Positions 43,266 to 54,869 of a DNA stretch of 64,000 nt are shown here, in pieces. The position numbers were made by a program, and so were the translations under genes. The stretch spans positions 13,472-77,471 of the forward strand of contig JBGPBV010000015.1 in assembly GCA_041481445.1 (NCBI GenBank), in the 5' to 3' direction. The notes below the pieces were generated by a model. That model searched no databases, was not told where the DNA came from, and worked only from the letters and a program-made list of their open reading frames with translations. Within the stretch, counting starts at the first letter, position 1; every line of letters begins with the position of its first letter. The stretch is from AA29 sp041481445 (lineage in GTDB: Bacteria; Acidobacteriota; Vicinamibacteria; Fen-336).

Positions 43266-43486
43266 AGCTTGGAGCGGAAACTCTCGCGCCGCCGCGGGGG
43301 AAGGTCGTCCATCGGCACCGGACATTCCTCGAGGACGGCCAACCAGTTCGCGCTCCGCGAAATGCGACGAAACACGATGGCATCCTCCTCGGCGTCGAAA
43401 TCGGCCTCGAACACGTCACCCGGCCTGGCCGGAGCAAGGCCGGTGGGCACGGTGAGGCGGCGCTTCGCGTCCAGCGTGATCACCAT
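43262..43486 (-). CDS. VapB-like AbrB-family antitoxin
   Basis: 74 residues. N-terminal SpoVT/AbrB swapped-hairpin DNA-binding domain (VITLDAKRRLTVPTGL, ARPGDVFEADF) and a charged, flexible C-terminus (PPRRRESFRSKL) that would occupy the toxin active site. The stop overlaps the PIN toxin start. It probably represses its own promoter by binding the inverted repeat that overlaps and precedes its start codon (43481-43502). Confidence 0.88.
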   Translation of the reverse strand: MVITLDAKRRLTVPTGLAPARPGDVFEADFDAEEDAIVFRRISRSANWLAVLEECPVPMDDLPPRRRESFRSKL

Positions 43487-43502
43487 GGTGGGATAATCCC
43501 AC
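43481..43502 (-). promoter_or_regulatory. Palindromic operator candidate of the toxin-antitoxin pair
   Basis: Two overlapping perfect palindromes: CACCATGGTG (43481-43490), centred on the antitoxin ATG, and GTGGGAT-A-ATCCCAC (43488-43502) directly upstream. No separate ribosome site is evident between them and the start codon. Position and symmetry suit binding of the AbrB-type antitoxin and autoregulation. Binding is inferred, not shown. Confidence 0.55.
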
Positions 43503-43552
43503 TTCGGTCCCTCGGGATCAAACCGGGCCAGCTCAGAACGCCCGCAACGGCG

Positions 43553-44578
43553 TCACTCCCAGTTGAGGAGGACGCGCCCGGAGCTCCCGCTGTCCATCAC
43601 CTCGAACGCGTGCTCGAAGTCCGTGCAGGAGAAGCGATGCGTGATCACGGGCTTGATGTCGAGCCCGCTGTGGAGCATGACCGTCATCTTGTACCAGGTC
43701 TCGTACATCTCGCGGCCGTAGATGCCCTTGATCGTCAGCATGCTGAAGATGACGGTGTTCCAGTCGATGGCGACCTCGCGGGAGGGGATTCCCAGGAGGG
43801 CGATCTTCGCCCCGTGCGCCATGTTCGCGAGCATGTCGCGGAAGGCCTGGCCGTTGCCCGACATCTCCATGCCGACGTCGAAGCCCTCCGTCATCCCGAG
43901 CTGGCCCTGGACGTCGGGCAGGCTCGTCTCCCGCGGATCGACGGCGAGGGTGACTCCCATCTTCCGCGCCAGCTCGAGCCGGTAGGGGTTGAGGTCGGTG
44001 ATCACGACGTGGCGCGCCGCGGCGTGACGCGCGACCGCCGCCGCCATGATGCCGATGGGGCCGGCGCCGGTGACGAGGACGTCCTCGCCGAGGACGGGGA
44101 AGGAGAGCGCCGTGTGCACGGCGTTGCCGAAGGGATCGAAGATGGCAGCCACGTCTTCGTCGATCCCGCTGGCGTGCACCCAGACGTTGCTCATGGGCAG
44201 GACGAGGTACTCGGCGAAGGCGCCCGCGCGGTTGACGCCGACACCCTGGGTATCCGCGCAGAGGTGCCGCCGGCCGGCCAGGCAGTTGCGGCACCGCCCG
44301 CACACGACGTGGCCCTCGCCGCTGACGATCTGTCCGGGGTGGAAGTCGGCCACGTTGGACCCGACCTCGACGACCTCGCCCACGAACTCGTGGCCGATGA
44401 CCAGGGGCACGGGGATGGTCTTGGCCGCCCACTCGTCCCACTTGTAGATGTGCAGGTCGGTGCCGCAGATCCCCGTCCGATGGATGCGGATGAGCACGTC
44501 GTTGATGCCGACCCGCGGCTCGGGGACGTCGGTGAGCCACAGCCCGCGTTCGGCCCGGCTCTTCACCAGCGCTTTCAT
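43553..44578 (-). CDS. tdh: L-threonine 3-dehydrogenase
   Basis: 341 residues, the length of E. coli Tdh. Zinc-containing medium-chain dehydrogenase with catalytic-zinc ligands C38 (GICGTDLHIYKWDEW), H63 and E64 (GHEFVGEV), a structural-zinc Cys cluster (CGRCRNCLAGRRHLC), and the nucleotide-binding GAGPIGIMAAAVARH. It oxidises threonine to 2-amino-3-ketobutyrate with NAD+, first step of threonine catabolism to glycine and acetyl-CoA. It starts 4 bases after the sdaA stop, so the two are co-transcribed. No kbl ligase is encoded next to it. Confidence 0.95.
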   Translation of the reverse strand: MKALVKSRAERGLWLTDVPEPRVGINDVLIRIHRTGICGTDLHIYKWDEWAAKTIPVPLVIGHEFVGEVVEVGSNVADFHPGQIVSGEGHVVCGRCRNCLAGRRHLCADTQGVGVNRAGAFAEYLVLPMSNVWVHASGIDEDVAAIFDPFGNAVHTALSFPVLGEDVLVTGAGPIGIMAAAVARHAAARHVVITDLNPYRLELARKMGVTLAVDPRETSLPDVQGQLGMTEGFDVGMEMSGNGQAFRDMLANMAHGAKIALLGIPSREVAIDWNTVIFSMLTIKGIYGREMYETWYKMTVMLHSGLDIKPVITHRFSCTDFEHAFEVMDSGSSGRVLLNWE

Positions 44579-44582
44579 GGGG

Positions 44583-45992
<1,410 letters not shown>

Positions 45993-46028
45993 GGGTCGAT
46001 TGTATGCGGCGTTTGCGGTTGACCGCGG

Positions 46029-46637
46029 CTAGAAGCGCAGCCCCACGGAGGCGGTGGCCTTGAAGTTGTGGCTCCAGAGACCATCGTCGATGACGTCCCG
46101 GTCAGCGGTGAACGCCGGCCCGGAATAACGCAGGAGCTGGTCTCCGGCTTCCACTCGGACCACCAGGCGGTCGCGGGGATAGGCCTCGAAGCCGCCGGTC
46201 AACTGCACCGTGGGGACGGTGTCGCCACCGATCGCACACACGAGGGGCGGCGGGAAGATGGCGATGCAGGGGAAGGGCTCCGGGGCTTCCGAGAAGGCGA
46301 CGGCGCCGGCGCGCAGGGCCAGGAAGACGCCCGTGCGTCCGAGGTGCGGTCCGCCGCGGAGGCCGGCCAGCCCTTCCAGGCGCGAGCCGCTGAAGGCGGG
46401 GGAGCCGATGCCTGCGGGGAAGAGGTTGATCTCCCCGTCCGCGGCGAGCCAGCGGCTCAAACGATAGGAGACCCGCGCGCCGAAGCCCGCCTCCGTCTCG
46501 TCGAACTCGTGCAGCGAGCGAACGGACACCTGAAGGCTCACGTCGCCCCGACGGTCCTGCGCCTGCGCCGGCGCGGGGTCCGCCACGAGAAGACAGGCGA
46601 AGAGCATCGCTGACCCGAATGGGACCCGTGCCGTCAT
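46029..46637 (-). CDS. Outer-membrane beta-barrel protein
   Basis: 202 residues. A signal peptide (ACLLVADPAPAQAQ) followed by alternating strands typical of small 8-stranded barrels: DVSLQVSVRSLHEF, AGFGARVSYRLSRW, LAADGEINLFP, and a C-terminal strand ending in aromatic F (FKATASVGLRF), as needed for BAM recognition. It lies 7 bases downstream of a large kinase gene on the same strand and 36 bases before sdaA. Function unknown; similar small barrels are often called OmpW- or OprF-like without evidence of ligand. Confidence 0.75.
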   Translation of the reverse strand: MTARVPFGSAMLFACLLVADPAPAQAQDRRGDVSLQVSVRSLHEFDETEAGFGARVSYRLSRWLAADGEINLFPAGIGSPAFSGSRLEGLAGLRGGPHLGRTGVFLALRAGAVAFSEAPEPFPCIAIFPPPLVCAIGGDTVPTVQLTGGFEAYPRDRLVVRVEAGDQLLRYSGPAFTADRDVIDDGLWSHNFKATASVGLRF

Positions 46638-46644
46638 GATTTCA

Positions 46645-49533
46645 TCACTCCCTCAACCCCGCCTCCCAGTTGACCACCACCGTGAACGGGACCGTGTGGC
46701 TGCCCCCGGGCTCGGTGATGAAGAGGTAACGCTTGCCGTCGGGCGCGAGGTCCCAGCCGACGTTGAGCAGCGGCGGCGGAGCCGCGAACAGCCGGCGCGG
46801 CGTCCCCGCCTGGAATCCCTTGCTGAGGTCGATGTCGACCGCCATCTGCTCGAGGTCGAGCGACGTATAGAACAACGCCCTGCCGTCGGCCCGCCACCGG
46901 GGAAAGAGGCCGGATCCTTTGGAGACCAGCCACTTGGCCCCGCTTGCGCCGGCGCCGGCCTCGGGCGAGAACGGCCGGACGTAGATCTCCCACGTGCCCG
47001 CTTCTCGAGACGAGTAGGCGATCCACCGGCCGTCGGGGGAGACATGTCCCATGGATTCGGCGAACGGCGTCTGAAGAATGGCAATGGGTCTGGCTTCACC
47101 CTGCATCGGCAACGCCCACAAATCCGAGCCGGTGTTCGTCCCGTTGCTCGAAAAAATCAAGTAGCGCCCGTCTTTGGTCAGACTGCTGGGACTCTTGGGT
47201 TCGTCGGACGAGAAGAGCAGCCGTTCCTCGGCCGAGGCATCGGCCGGCTTGGTGTACAAGTCCACTCGGCCCGAGCGCTCCGAGCTGAAGACAATGGACT
47301 TTCCGTCCGGCGACCACACGGGGTAGTCGTCCCTTGCTCGGTCGAATGTGAACCGGGTCGCGGTCGCTCGCGCCACGTCCACGATCCAGATGTCGCGGTT
47401 CGCGGCGGGGCCAAGAGCAACGGCCACGCGGGTTCCGTCGGGCGACATGGCCGGATTCGCATACTCGCCTGGCTCGCCCAGCGTGCCTCCTGGATGGCCT
47501 TGCTGGTCGAACCACGTGAGCGCCATCCTCGACGCGCGGCCGGCGAGGTAGACGAGCGTGCCCGTTTGCGATACGGAGAACAGGCCGGCATTTGCAGGAA
47601 CGAACGAGTCAACGCCTTCGGCAATCGCGGCCGGCTCTCCGCTCAGCGCCACGCTGGCGGGATCGAACCGCTGCGCCATCAGCGTTGTCTCTCGCATGAA
47701 GACGAGGTGCCCAAGTCCCCCGTGGGGCGAGGCCGCATAGTACGCCTGCCGGTTGCTCGCGAGGAGACGTTCCAGGCTCTGGTCTTCCGGTCTCGCATCG
47801 ATCGAGCCGATGTAGACACCCATCTTGTTCGGGTCGGCCGACGCTCGCTGATAGAGAAAATGCCGGCCGTCGGGCAGGAATTGCGGCCAGCGGTGGGTGG
47901 TCTCGCCCTTCTCGAGCACCGTCGCGGGAACCGGCACACCACCGGACGCCGACAGCCGGAGCAGAGGCCCGTCCGGGGACATCCCGGCCACGATCACGCC
48001 GTCGCGATTCCACGCCGCGCCGTGCAGATAGCCGGGCACATCCGCCAGTGTCTGCGGCGGCCCTCCCTGAGTGTCGATCTTCGTGAGCTTGTTCCGGGCG
48101 GAGAAGATGACGTAGCGGCTGTCCCACGACCAGGACGCGGGAGGGGTGACGGCAATGGTTTCCGTGCCCGGAAGTGGCCTGGCCTCGACGGTCTCGAGCG
48201 AGCGCAACCAGAACCGCGTCACGCCGTCCTCGCCCCGGGCGGGGAACACGATCCAGCGGCCGTCGGGAGACACCGCCATCGCGTTGCTGAAGTAGGTCAT
48301 CTTCTCGGCCGGTCCCACTTCGAAACGGACGGGCCGCCCGCTGCTCCTGTTCGATCGCCAGGGCGCCCAGATGGCGATCCCCACCACCGCGAGGAGGACG
48401 AGAGCCGCGGCCACCGCGGGAGAGAGCCATCTCTTCCCGGGGTTCGGGGCCCCGGTCGCGGTCGCGGAGTACGGTCCCGATGGCGCCGCGTCGAGCAGCG
48501 CCATCGCGTCGCCGATGTGGCGCAGCCGCTGGCTCGGGTTCTTCTCCAGGCAGCGCTTCAGCAGTCGATGCGCCTGGCTCGGTACCTTGTCCCATCCCGG
48601 CTCGTCCCTGAGGACGCTCGCGATGGTCTCCTGCAGGGAATCGCCGCCGTGCGGCCGCGTTCCGCTGAGCATCTCGTAGACCACGACGCCGAAGGCCCAG
48701 ATATCCGCGCGCCGGTCGACCGAACGGCCACGCACCTGTTCGGGGCTCATGTACGCCGCCGTGCCGAGGATGAGGCCGGCCTCCGTCGCCGGTGCACCGG
48801 GCGGCACCGGGCTCGGCCCCTCCACACCATCGCCGCTCGCGGGATCGAGGGCTTTCGCGAGGCCGAAGTCCAACACCTTCACCGTGCCGTCCTCGCGGAC
48901 CTTGATGTTCGCGGGCTTCAGGTCCCGATGGACGATCCCTCGCTCGTGCGCGGCCTCGAGAGCCTCCGCGATCTGCCTGGCGATCGATAAGGCCTCGTCG
49001 ATGGGGATCGGCCCTCTCGCGATCCGATCGGCGAGCGTCGGGCCTTCGACGAGCTCCATCACCAGGGCCCGGAGGCCGCCGGCGTCTTCGAGGCCGTGGA
49101 TCTGCGCGATGTGCGGATGATTGAGCGCCGCCAGGAGCTGCGCTTCGCGGCTGAACCGTGCCAGGCGATCGGGATCATCAGCCACCGCGGGCAGCAGGAG
49201 CTTGATCGCGACGTGGCGGTCGAGCTTCGTGTCGCGGGCGCGATAGACCTCGCCCATCCCACCCGTGCCGATGCGCGCCAGGAGCTGGTAGGAGCCGATG
49301 CGCTGCCCCTCGAGGCTCTTCCTCGGCAGGGTGTCGTCGAACAGCACGGCCGGCGTCTCCAGGAAGCTCGCCGCCTGCTCGTGCGACGCCAGCAACTTCT
49401 CGACGGCCTCGCGCAGGGCCTCGTCGCCGTGGCAGGCCGCGGCCACGTAGGCCGGGCGGTCGTCCAACGCCAGCGCCCGCGCCCCCTCGAACACCTCTTT
49501 CAGGCGCGGCCAGGCTTCGGGAGGGAGGCTCAC
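46645..49533 (-). CDS. Membrane Ser/Thr protein kinase with PD40 beta-propeller
   Basis: 962 residues. A ~75-residue N-terminal helical segment is followed by the kinase domain: glycine loop GTGGMGEVY (89-97), Lys111, HRDLKPAN (202-209), DFGLAK, and MSPEQVRG. One transmembrane helix near 385-400 (AVAAALVLLAVVGIAIWAPW) leads to a six- or seven-bladed PD40/TolB-type propeller (SPDGRWIVFPARGEDG, WSWDSRYVIFSARN, SPDGKSIVFSSERSGR, SPDGRWIAYSSREAG). This architecture is very common in Acidobacteria. Transcribed 28 bases after the ECF sigma gene, which in this phylum is commonly paired with such kinases. Ligand and substrates unknown. Confidence 0.95.
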   Translation of the reverse strand: MSLPPEAWPRLKEVFEGARALALDDRPAYVAAACHGDEALREAVEKLLASHEQAASFLETPAVLFDDTLPRKSLEGQRIGSYQLLARIGTGGMGEVYRARDTKLDRHVAIKLLLPAVADDPDRLARFSREAQLLAALNHPHIAQIHGLEDAGGLRALVMELVEGPTLADRIARGPIPIDEALSIARQIAEALEAAHERGIVHRDLKPANIKVREDGTVKVLDFGLAKALDPASGDGVEGPSPVPPGAPATEAGLILGTAAYMSPEQVRGRSVDRRADIWAFGVVVYEMLSGTRPHGGDSLQETIASVLRDEPGWDKVPSQAHRLLKRCLEKNPSQRLRHIGDAMALLDAAPSGPYSATATGAPNPGKRWLSPAVAAALVLLAVVGIAIWAPWRSNRSSGRPVRFEVGPAEKMTYFSNAMAVSPDGRWIVFPARGEDGVTRFWLRSLETVEARPLPGTETIAVTPPASWSWDSRYVIFSARNKLTKIDTQGGPPQTLADVPGYLHGAAWNRDGVIVAGMSPDGPLLRLSASGGVPVPATVLEKGETTHRWPQFLPDGRHFLYQRASADPNKMGVYIGSIDARPEDQSLERLLASNRQAYYAASPHGGLGHLVFMRETTLMAQRFDPASVALSGEPAAIAEGVDSFVPANAGLFSVSQTGTLVYLAGRASRMALTWFDQQGHPGGTLGEPGEYANPAMSPDGTRVAVALGPAANRDIWIVDVARATATRFTFDRARDDYPVWSPDGKSIVFSSERSGRVDLYTKPADASAEERLLFSSDEPKSPSSLTKDGRYLIFSSNGTNTGSDLWALPMQGEARPIAILQTPFAESMGHVSPDGRWIAYSSREAGTWEIYVRPFSPEAGAGASGAKWLVSKGSGLFPRWRADGRALFYTSLDLEQMAVDIDLSKGFQAGTPRRLFAAPPPLLNVGWDLAPDGKRYLFITEPGGSHTVPFTVVVNWEAGLRE

Positions 49534-49561
49534 GCGTTTTGGATTCTACTCGCCGGCGGGC

Positions 49562-50140
49562 TCACTCCCGCGCCGACAATCGCTGATGGAGCCAGGCCTT
49601 GGCCATGGCCCATTCGCGCTCGACCGTCGCCGCCGACACGCCGAGCGCGTCGGCTGTTTCGGGGATGTCGAGGCCGGCGAAGAATCTCAGCTCCACGACG
49701 CGGCACTGCCGGGCATCGAGCGCAGACAAGGCTTCGAGCGCCTCGTCGAGGGCGAGAACGTCCACGCTGGCGGCGGGAGCCGCGGCCGGGATCCTCTCGT
49801 CCAGGCTGATCACGGTGGCGCCGCCGCCGCGCTTGTCGGCCCGCTTTCGGCGCGCGTGATCGACGAGGACCTGGCGCATCAGGCGGGCGGCAATGGCAAA
49901 GAAGTGCGTCCGGCTGGTCACCGTCATGCGGTCGACGTCGACCAGGCGCAGGAAGACCTCGTGCACCAGGCCCGTCGCCTGGAGGACGTGTCCCGGCGCT
50001 TCCCGCCGGAGATGACCGCGCGCCACCCGCCGCAGCTCGTCGTACACCAGCGGGACGAGGCGGTCGAGCGCCGCGGCGTCCCCCTGGCCCCAGGACAGGA
50101 GCAGCCCGGTGACTTCGTGAGCGCGGGAGGGGTCCGTCAT
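49562..50140 (-). CDS. ECF sigma factor (kinase-associated, SigK-like group)
   Basis: 192 residues. Sigma-70 region 2 (LVPLVYDELRRVARGHLRREAPGHVLQATGLVHEVFLRL, including the -10-reading helix) and region 4 (LSALDARQCRVVELRFFAGLDIPETADALGVSAATVEREWAMAKAWL). The TGLVHEVFLRL variant of region 2 is typical of the acidobacterial/planctomycete ECF group transcribed with Ser/Thr kinases. It directly precedes the PD40 kinase, so the kinase may control its activity by phosphorylation rather than through a classical anti-sigma factor, which is absent here. Confidence 0.93.
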   Translation of the reverse strand: MTDPSRAHEVTGLLLSWGQGDAAALDRLVPLVYDELRRVARGHLRREAPGHVLQATGLVHEVFLRLVDVDRMTVTSRTHFFAIAARLMRQVLVDHARRKRADKRGGGATVISLDERIPAAAPAASVDVLALDEALEALSALDARQCRVVELRFFAGLDIPETADALGVSAATVEREWAMAKAWLHQRLSARE

Positions 50141-50197
50141 CAGGTCGTGAGGGGAAAGGAGTGGATTGTGCGCTTCTTATCTCAGGAGGGGAAACCC

Positions 50198-50734
50198 ATG
50201 AAGATCATTGCCGTCGGAAGCCGTGTGGCCTTGTTCGTGAGCGCCATCGTCCTCGTCGCCCAGATCTCGCCCGCCCGGGCGGGCGGAAACGATCGGAGAG
50301 AGGGGAAGAGAGACCATCGGCGCGCCGAGATCACGTTCACGAAATGGATCACTGCCCCCACCGCCACCGGTGCGCTCATGGCGGGCTTTACCGGGGGCGA
50401 CGTCGAGGGTGACTTTGCCGGGGAGATTCTGGCGCGACAAGAGAGCGTCGACAAACGCGTCCTTCGGCTCGAGGCCGTCTACGAGGTCCAGGCCGGGGAC
50501 CGCTCCTTCGTCGCTCTCATCCGTGGCGGGACGGGTGAGACAAAGAGCGGCGAGACGGCAGCCTTCTCGGGCGCGGGCCTGCTGGACGGCACCGTCCTCT
50601 CCGGGTGGCGGACGGGCGCCAAGGTCCACGTGGCATTCCAGACGATGTACAACTGTTCCCCCGCACCCGCCGGCAAATGCTTCGAGGGCACGATCACGAT
50701 CGAGCGCCCCGATCACGAGGATGACGAGGACTGA
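50198..50734 (+). CDS. Small secreted protein, unknown
   Basis: 178 residues from ATG 50198, preceded by AGGAGGGG. The signal peptide (ALFVSAIVLVAQISPARA) is followed by a charged linker (GGNDRREGKRDHRRAE) and a ~130-residue domain with alternating strands (EITFTKWIT, VLRLEAVYEVQAGDRSFVALIRGGTG, GWRTGAKVHVAFQTMYNC, CFEGTITIERP) and two Cys late in the chain. It resembles small beta-sandwich exported domains of unknown function. Divergent from the ECF sigma gene, so it may be a target or simply a neighbour. Confidence 0.7.
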   Translation: MKIIAVGSRVALFVSAIVLVAQISPARAGGNDRREGKRDHRRAEITFTKWITAPTATGALMAGFTGGDVEGDFAGEILARQESVDKRVLRLEAVYEVQAGDRSFVALIRGGTGETKSGETAAFSGAGLLDGTVLSGWRTGAKVHVAFQTMYNCSPAPAGKCFEGTITIERPDHEDDED

Positions 50735-50760
50735 TCCCGGATCCGAGTGGCCTCCGGCGT

Positions 50761-51180
50761 CTACTCGAGCAGACGCCTGAGGATCCGCACCAGCGCCCGC
50801 TGCTCGCGGAGGGAGAGGCGTTCGAGGATGGCGGGCGGAGCGGTCATGCGGTCGAGCAGCAGGGCGCGAAGCCGGGAACCGGTCGGGGTGAGCACCAGGA
50901 CCTTCACCCGCCGGTCCCCGGCCGACGGGTGGCGACGAACGAGGCCCCGGGATTCCAGCCGGTCCACGAGCCCCGTGACGTTGGAGGCGTCGCAGGCGAG
51001 CGTCTCCGCGAGGCGGCCCATCGGGAGGGGCCGATCGGGCTCGATCAGGTGCAGGACGTGGCACTGCGCGGGCGAGAGCTGGAGCCGCGCGGCCAGCGGG
51101 GGGAGGTTGGCGCGCTGGGCGAAGAAGAGCCGCACGAGCAGCTCCCAGGGGTCGCCGGCGGGAGGCCGCTCGCGCTTCAT
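50761..51180 (-). CDS. MarR-family transcriptional regulator
   Basis: 139 residues. Winged helix: LAARLQLSPAQCHVLHLI, recognition helix in DASNVTGLVDRLESRGLVRRHPS and wing DRRVKVLVLTPTGSRLR. Dimerisation helices at both ends. Divergent from the Lon gene with 64 bases between the two starts, so it is likely to repress or sense at that intergenic region and may regulate both. No Cys redox pair is evident; the ligand is unknown. Confidence 0.92.
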   Translation of the reverse strand: MKRERPPAGDPWELLVRLFFAQRANLPPLAARLQLSPAQCHVLHLIEPDRPLPMGRLAETLACDASNVTGLVDRLESRGLVRRHPSAGDRRVKVLVLTPTGSRLRALLLDRMTAPPAILERLSLREQRALVRILRRLLE

Positions 51181-51209
51181 CCAGCACAGTATGATTCAGC
51201 GCCCGATCA

Positions 51210-51238
51210 TTGACAAGCTCAAGTATCGGTCCTATCTT
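51210..51238 (+). promoter_or_regulatory. Sigma-70-type promoter of the Lon gene
   Basis: TTGACA (51210-51215) and TATCTT (51233-51238) with a 17-base spacer. Transcription would begin close to ATG 51245, so the mRNA would be leaderless or nearly so; no ribosome site precedes the ATG. The element CAAG...CTTG within the spacer/-10 could also be a MarR operator. Confidence 0.6.
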
Positions 51239-51244
51239 GCATGT

Positions 51245-53524
<2,280 letters not shown>

Positions 53525-53546
53525 CCGGCGGCCCCCGATCCCGGCT

Positions 53547-54860
53547 CTACCGTTCCGACCCATCACGCAGCGCGGCCGCCTCGGACAGGCCGGTCGCGAT
53601 CTCGGGCAGTATGCCGCGCTCCACGTAGATCGGCACGACCAGCTCGCGTAGCCGCGGCAGCTGGCGGCCGAACGCGATCCCTCCCAGGATGCACGCACAA
53701 CCGCCGAACAGGATGGTACCCGGCGCGCCGATGCGCGCCGCCATCCCGCCGGCCAGCAGGCTGCCGAAGGGGGCGGTGCCCATGAAGGCCATGGTGTAGA
53801 AGGCCATCACCCGGCCGCGCATGTCCTCGCGCACGATGGTCTGGATGATCGTGTTGCTCGAGGCCAGCTGCACCATGAAACCGAGGCCGGTGACGACCAT
53901 GAGCACGAGGGACAGGGCGAGGGTGCGCGAAAGCGAGAATGCGATCAGCCCGCACCCGAACAGCATCGAGGCCGCGGAAATCACCCGGCCCAGCCCGAGC
54001 ACGCTGCGCCGCGAGGCCAGGTACACCGCGCCCCCGAGCGCCCCGATGCCCGTCGCCCCCATGAGGAAGCCGAGGGTGTGGGGGCCGCCGTGCAGCACCT
54101 GGTCCGCGACCACCGGCATCAGCACCGTGTAGGGCATTCCCATCAAGCTGATCAGGGTGACCAGCAACAGCACCGACCGGATGGGCGCGAAGCCGAACGC
54201 GTAGCGGAAGCCGTCGCGCAGCTCCAGGAGGACGCGCTTGTCCCCGCCGCGCGGCTCCGTCTCCGCCAGCCGCATCATCATCAAGGAGGCGATCACGGCC
54301 ACGTAGGACACGCCGTCGAGGAGGAAGCACCAGCCCTCTCCGGCCACCGCGATGAGGACGCCGGCCACGGACGGGCCGACCAGGCGCGCGCCGTTGACCA
54401 TCGAGGAGTTCAACGCGATCGCGTTCGGCAGGTCCGCGCGGTCGGTGACCATGTCCACCACGAAGGCCTGGCGCGCGGGCGTGTCGAAGGCGTTGATGAC
54501 GCCCTGGAGGGCGCCGAGAAGGAGGATGTGGGTGACGTTGATCGTCCCGGCCAGGGCGAGGCCGGCCAGGGCGAAGGACTGGAGCATCGAGAGCACCTGG
54601 GTGACCACGAGGACCCGGTGGCGGGTCCAGCGATCCACCCACACCCCGGCCAGCGGCGCCAGCAGGAAGGTCGGGATCTGGCCGGCGAAGCCGACGATGC
54701 CGAGCATGGCCGCGGATCCGGTGAGGCGATACACCAGCCAGCTGGTGGCGACGCGCGTGATCCAGGTGCCGACGAGGGAGACGCCCTGCCCGGCGAAGAA
54801 GAGCCGGTAGTTGCGGTGCGAGAGGGCCCGCACCATGAAGCCCAGGCGCGAAGAGCCCAC
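53547..54860 (-). CDS. MFS exporter (MFS_3/EntS-like)
   Basis: 437 residues, about 12 transmembrane helices. Conserved N-terminal YRLFFAGQGVSLVGTW and the loop 2-3 motif GVWVDRWTRHRVLV; no visible ATP-binding domain. This branch includes the enterobactin exporter EntS and drug-efflux relatives and works by proton antiport. It converges with lon (22 bases between stops) and lies just downstream of the nitric oxide reductase gene on the same strand with a 9-base gap, so it may be co-transcribed. Substrate unknown. Confidence 0.92.
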   Translation of the reverse strand: MGSSRLGFMVRALSHRNYRLFFAGQGVSLVGTWITRVATSWLVYRLTGSAAMLGIVGFAGQIPTFLLAPLAGVWVDRWTRHRVLVVTQVLSMLQSFALAGLALAGTINVTHILLLGALQGVINAFDTPARQAFVVDMVTDRADLPNAIALNSSMVNGARLVGPSVAGVLIAVAGEGWCFLLDGVSYVAVIASLMMMRLAETEPRGGDKRVLLELRDGFRYAFGFAPIRSVLLLVTLISLMGMPYTVLMPVVADQVLHGGPHTLGFLMGATGIGALGGAVYLASRRSVLGLGRVISAASMLFGCGLIAFSLSRTLALSLVLMVVTGLGFMVQLASSNTIIQTIVREDMRGRVMAFYTMAFMGTAPFGSLLAGGMAARIGAPGTILFGGCACILGGIAFGRQLPRLRELVVPIYVERGILPEIATGLSEAAALRDGSER

Positions 54861-54869
54861 GCTCGGCGG

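Noticed and set aside
46636..48990. 784-residue plus-strand frame opposite the PD40 kinase
   Set aside because: Antisense shadow; no recognisable domain and overlaps a kinase with full catalytic motifs.
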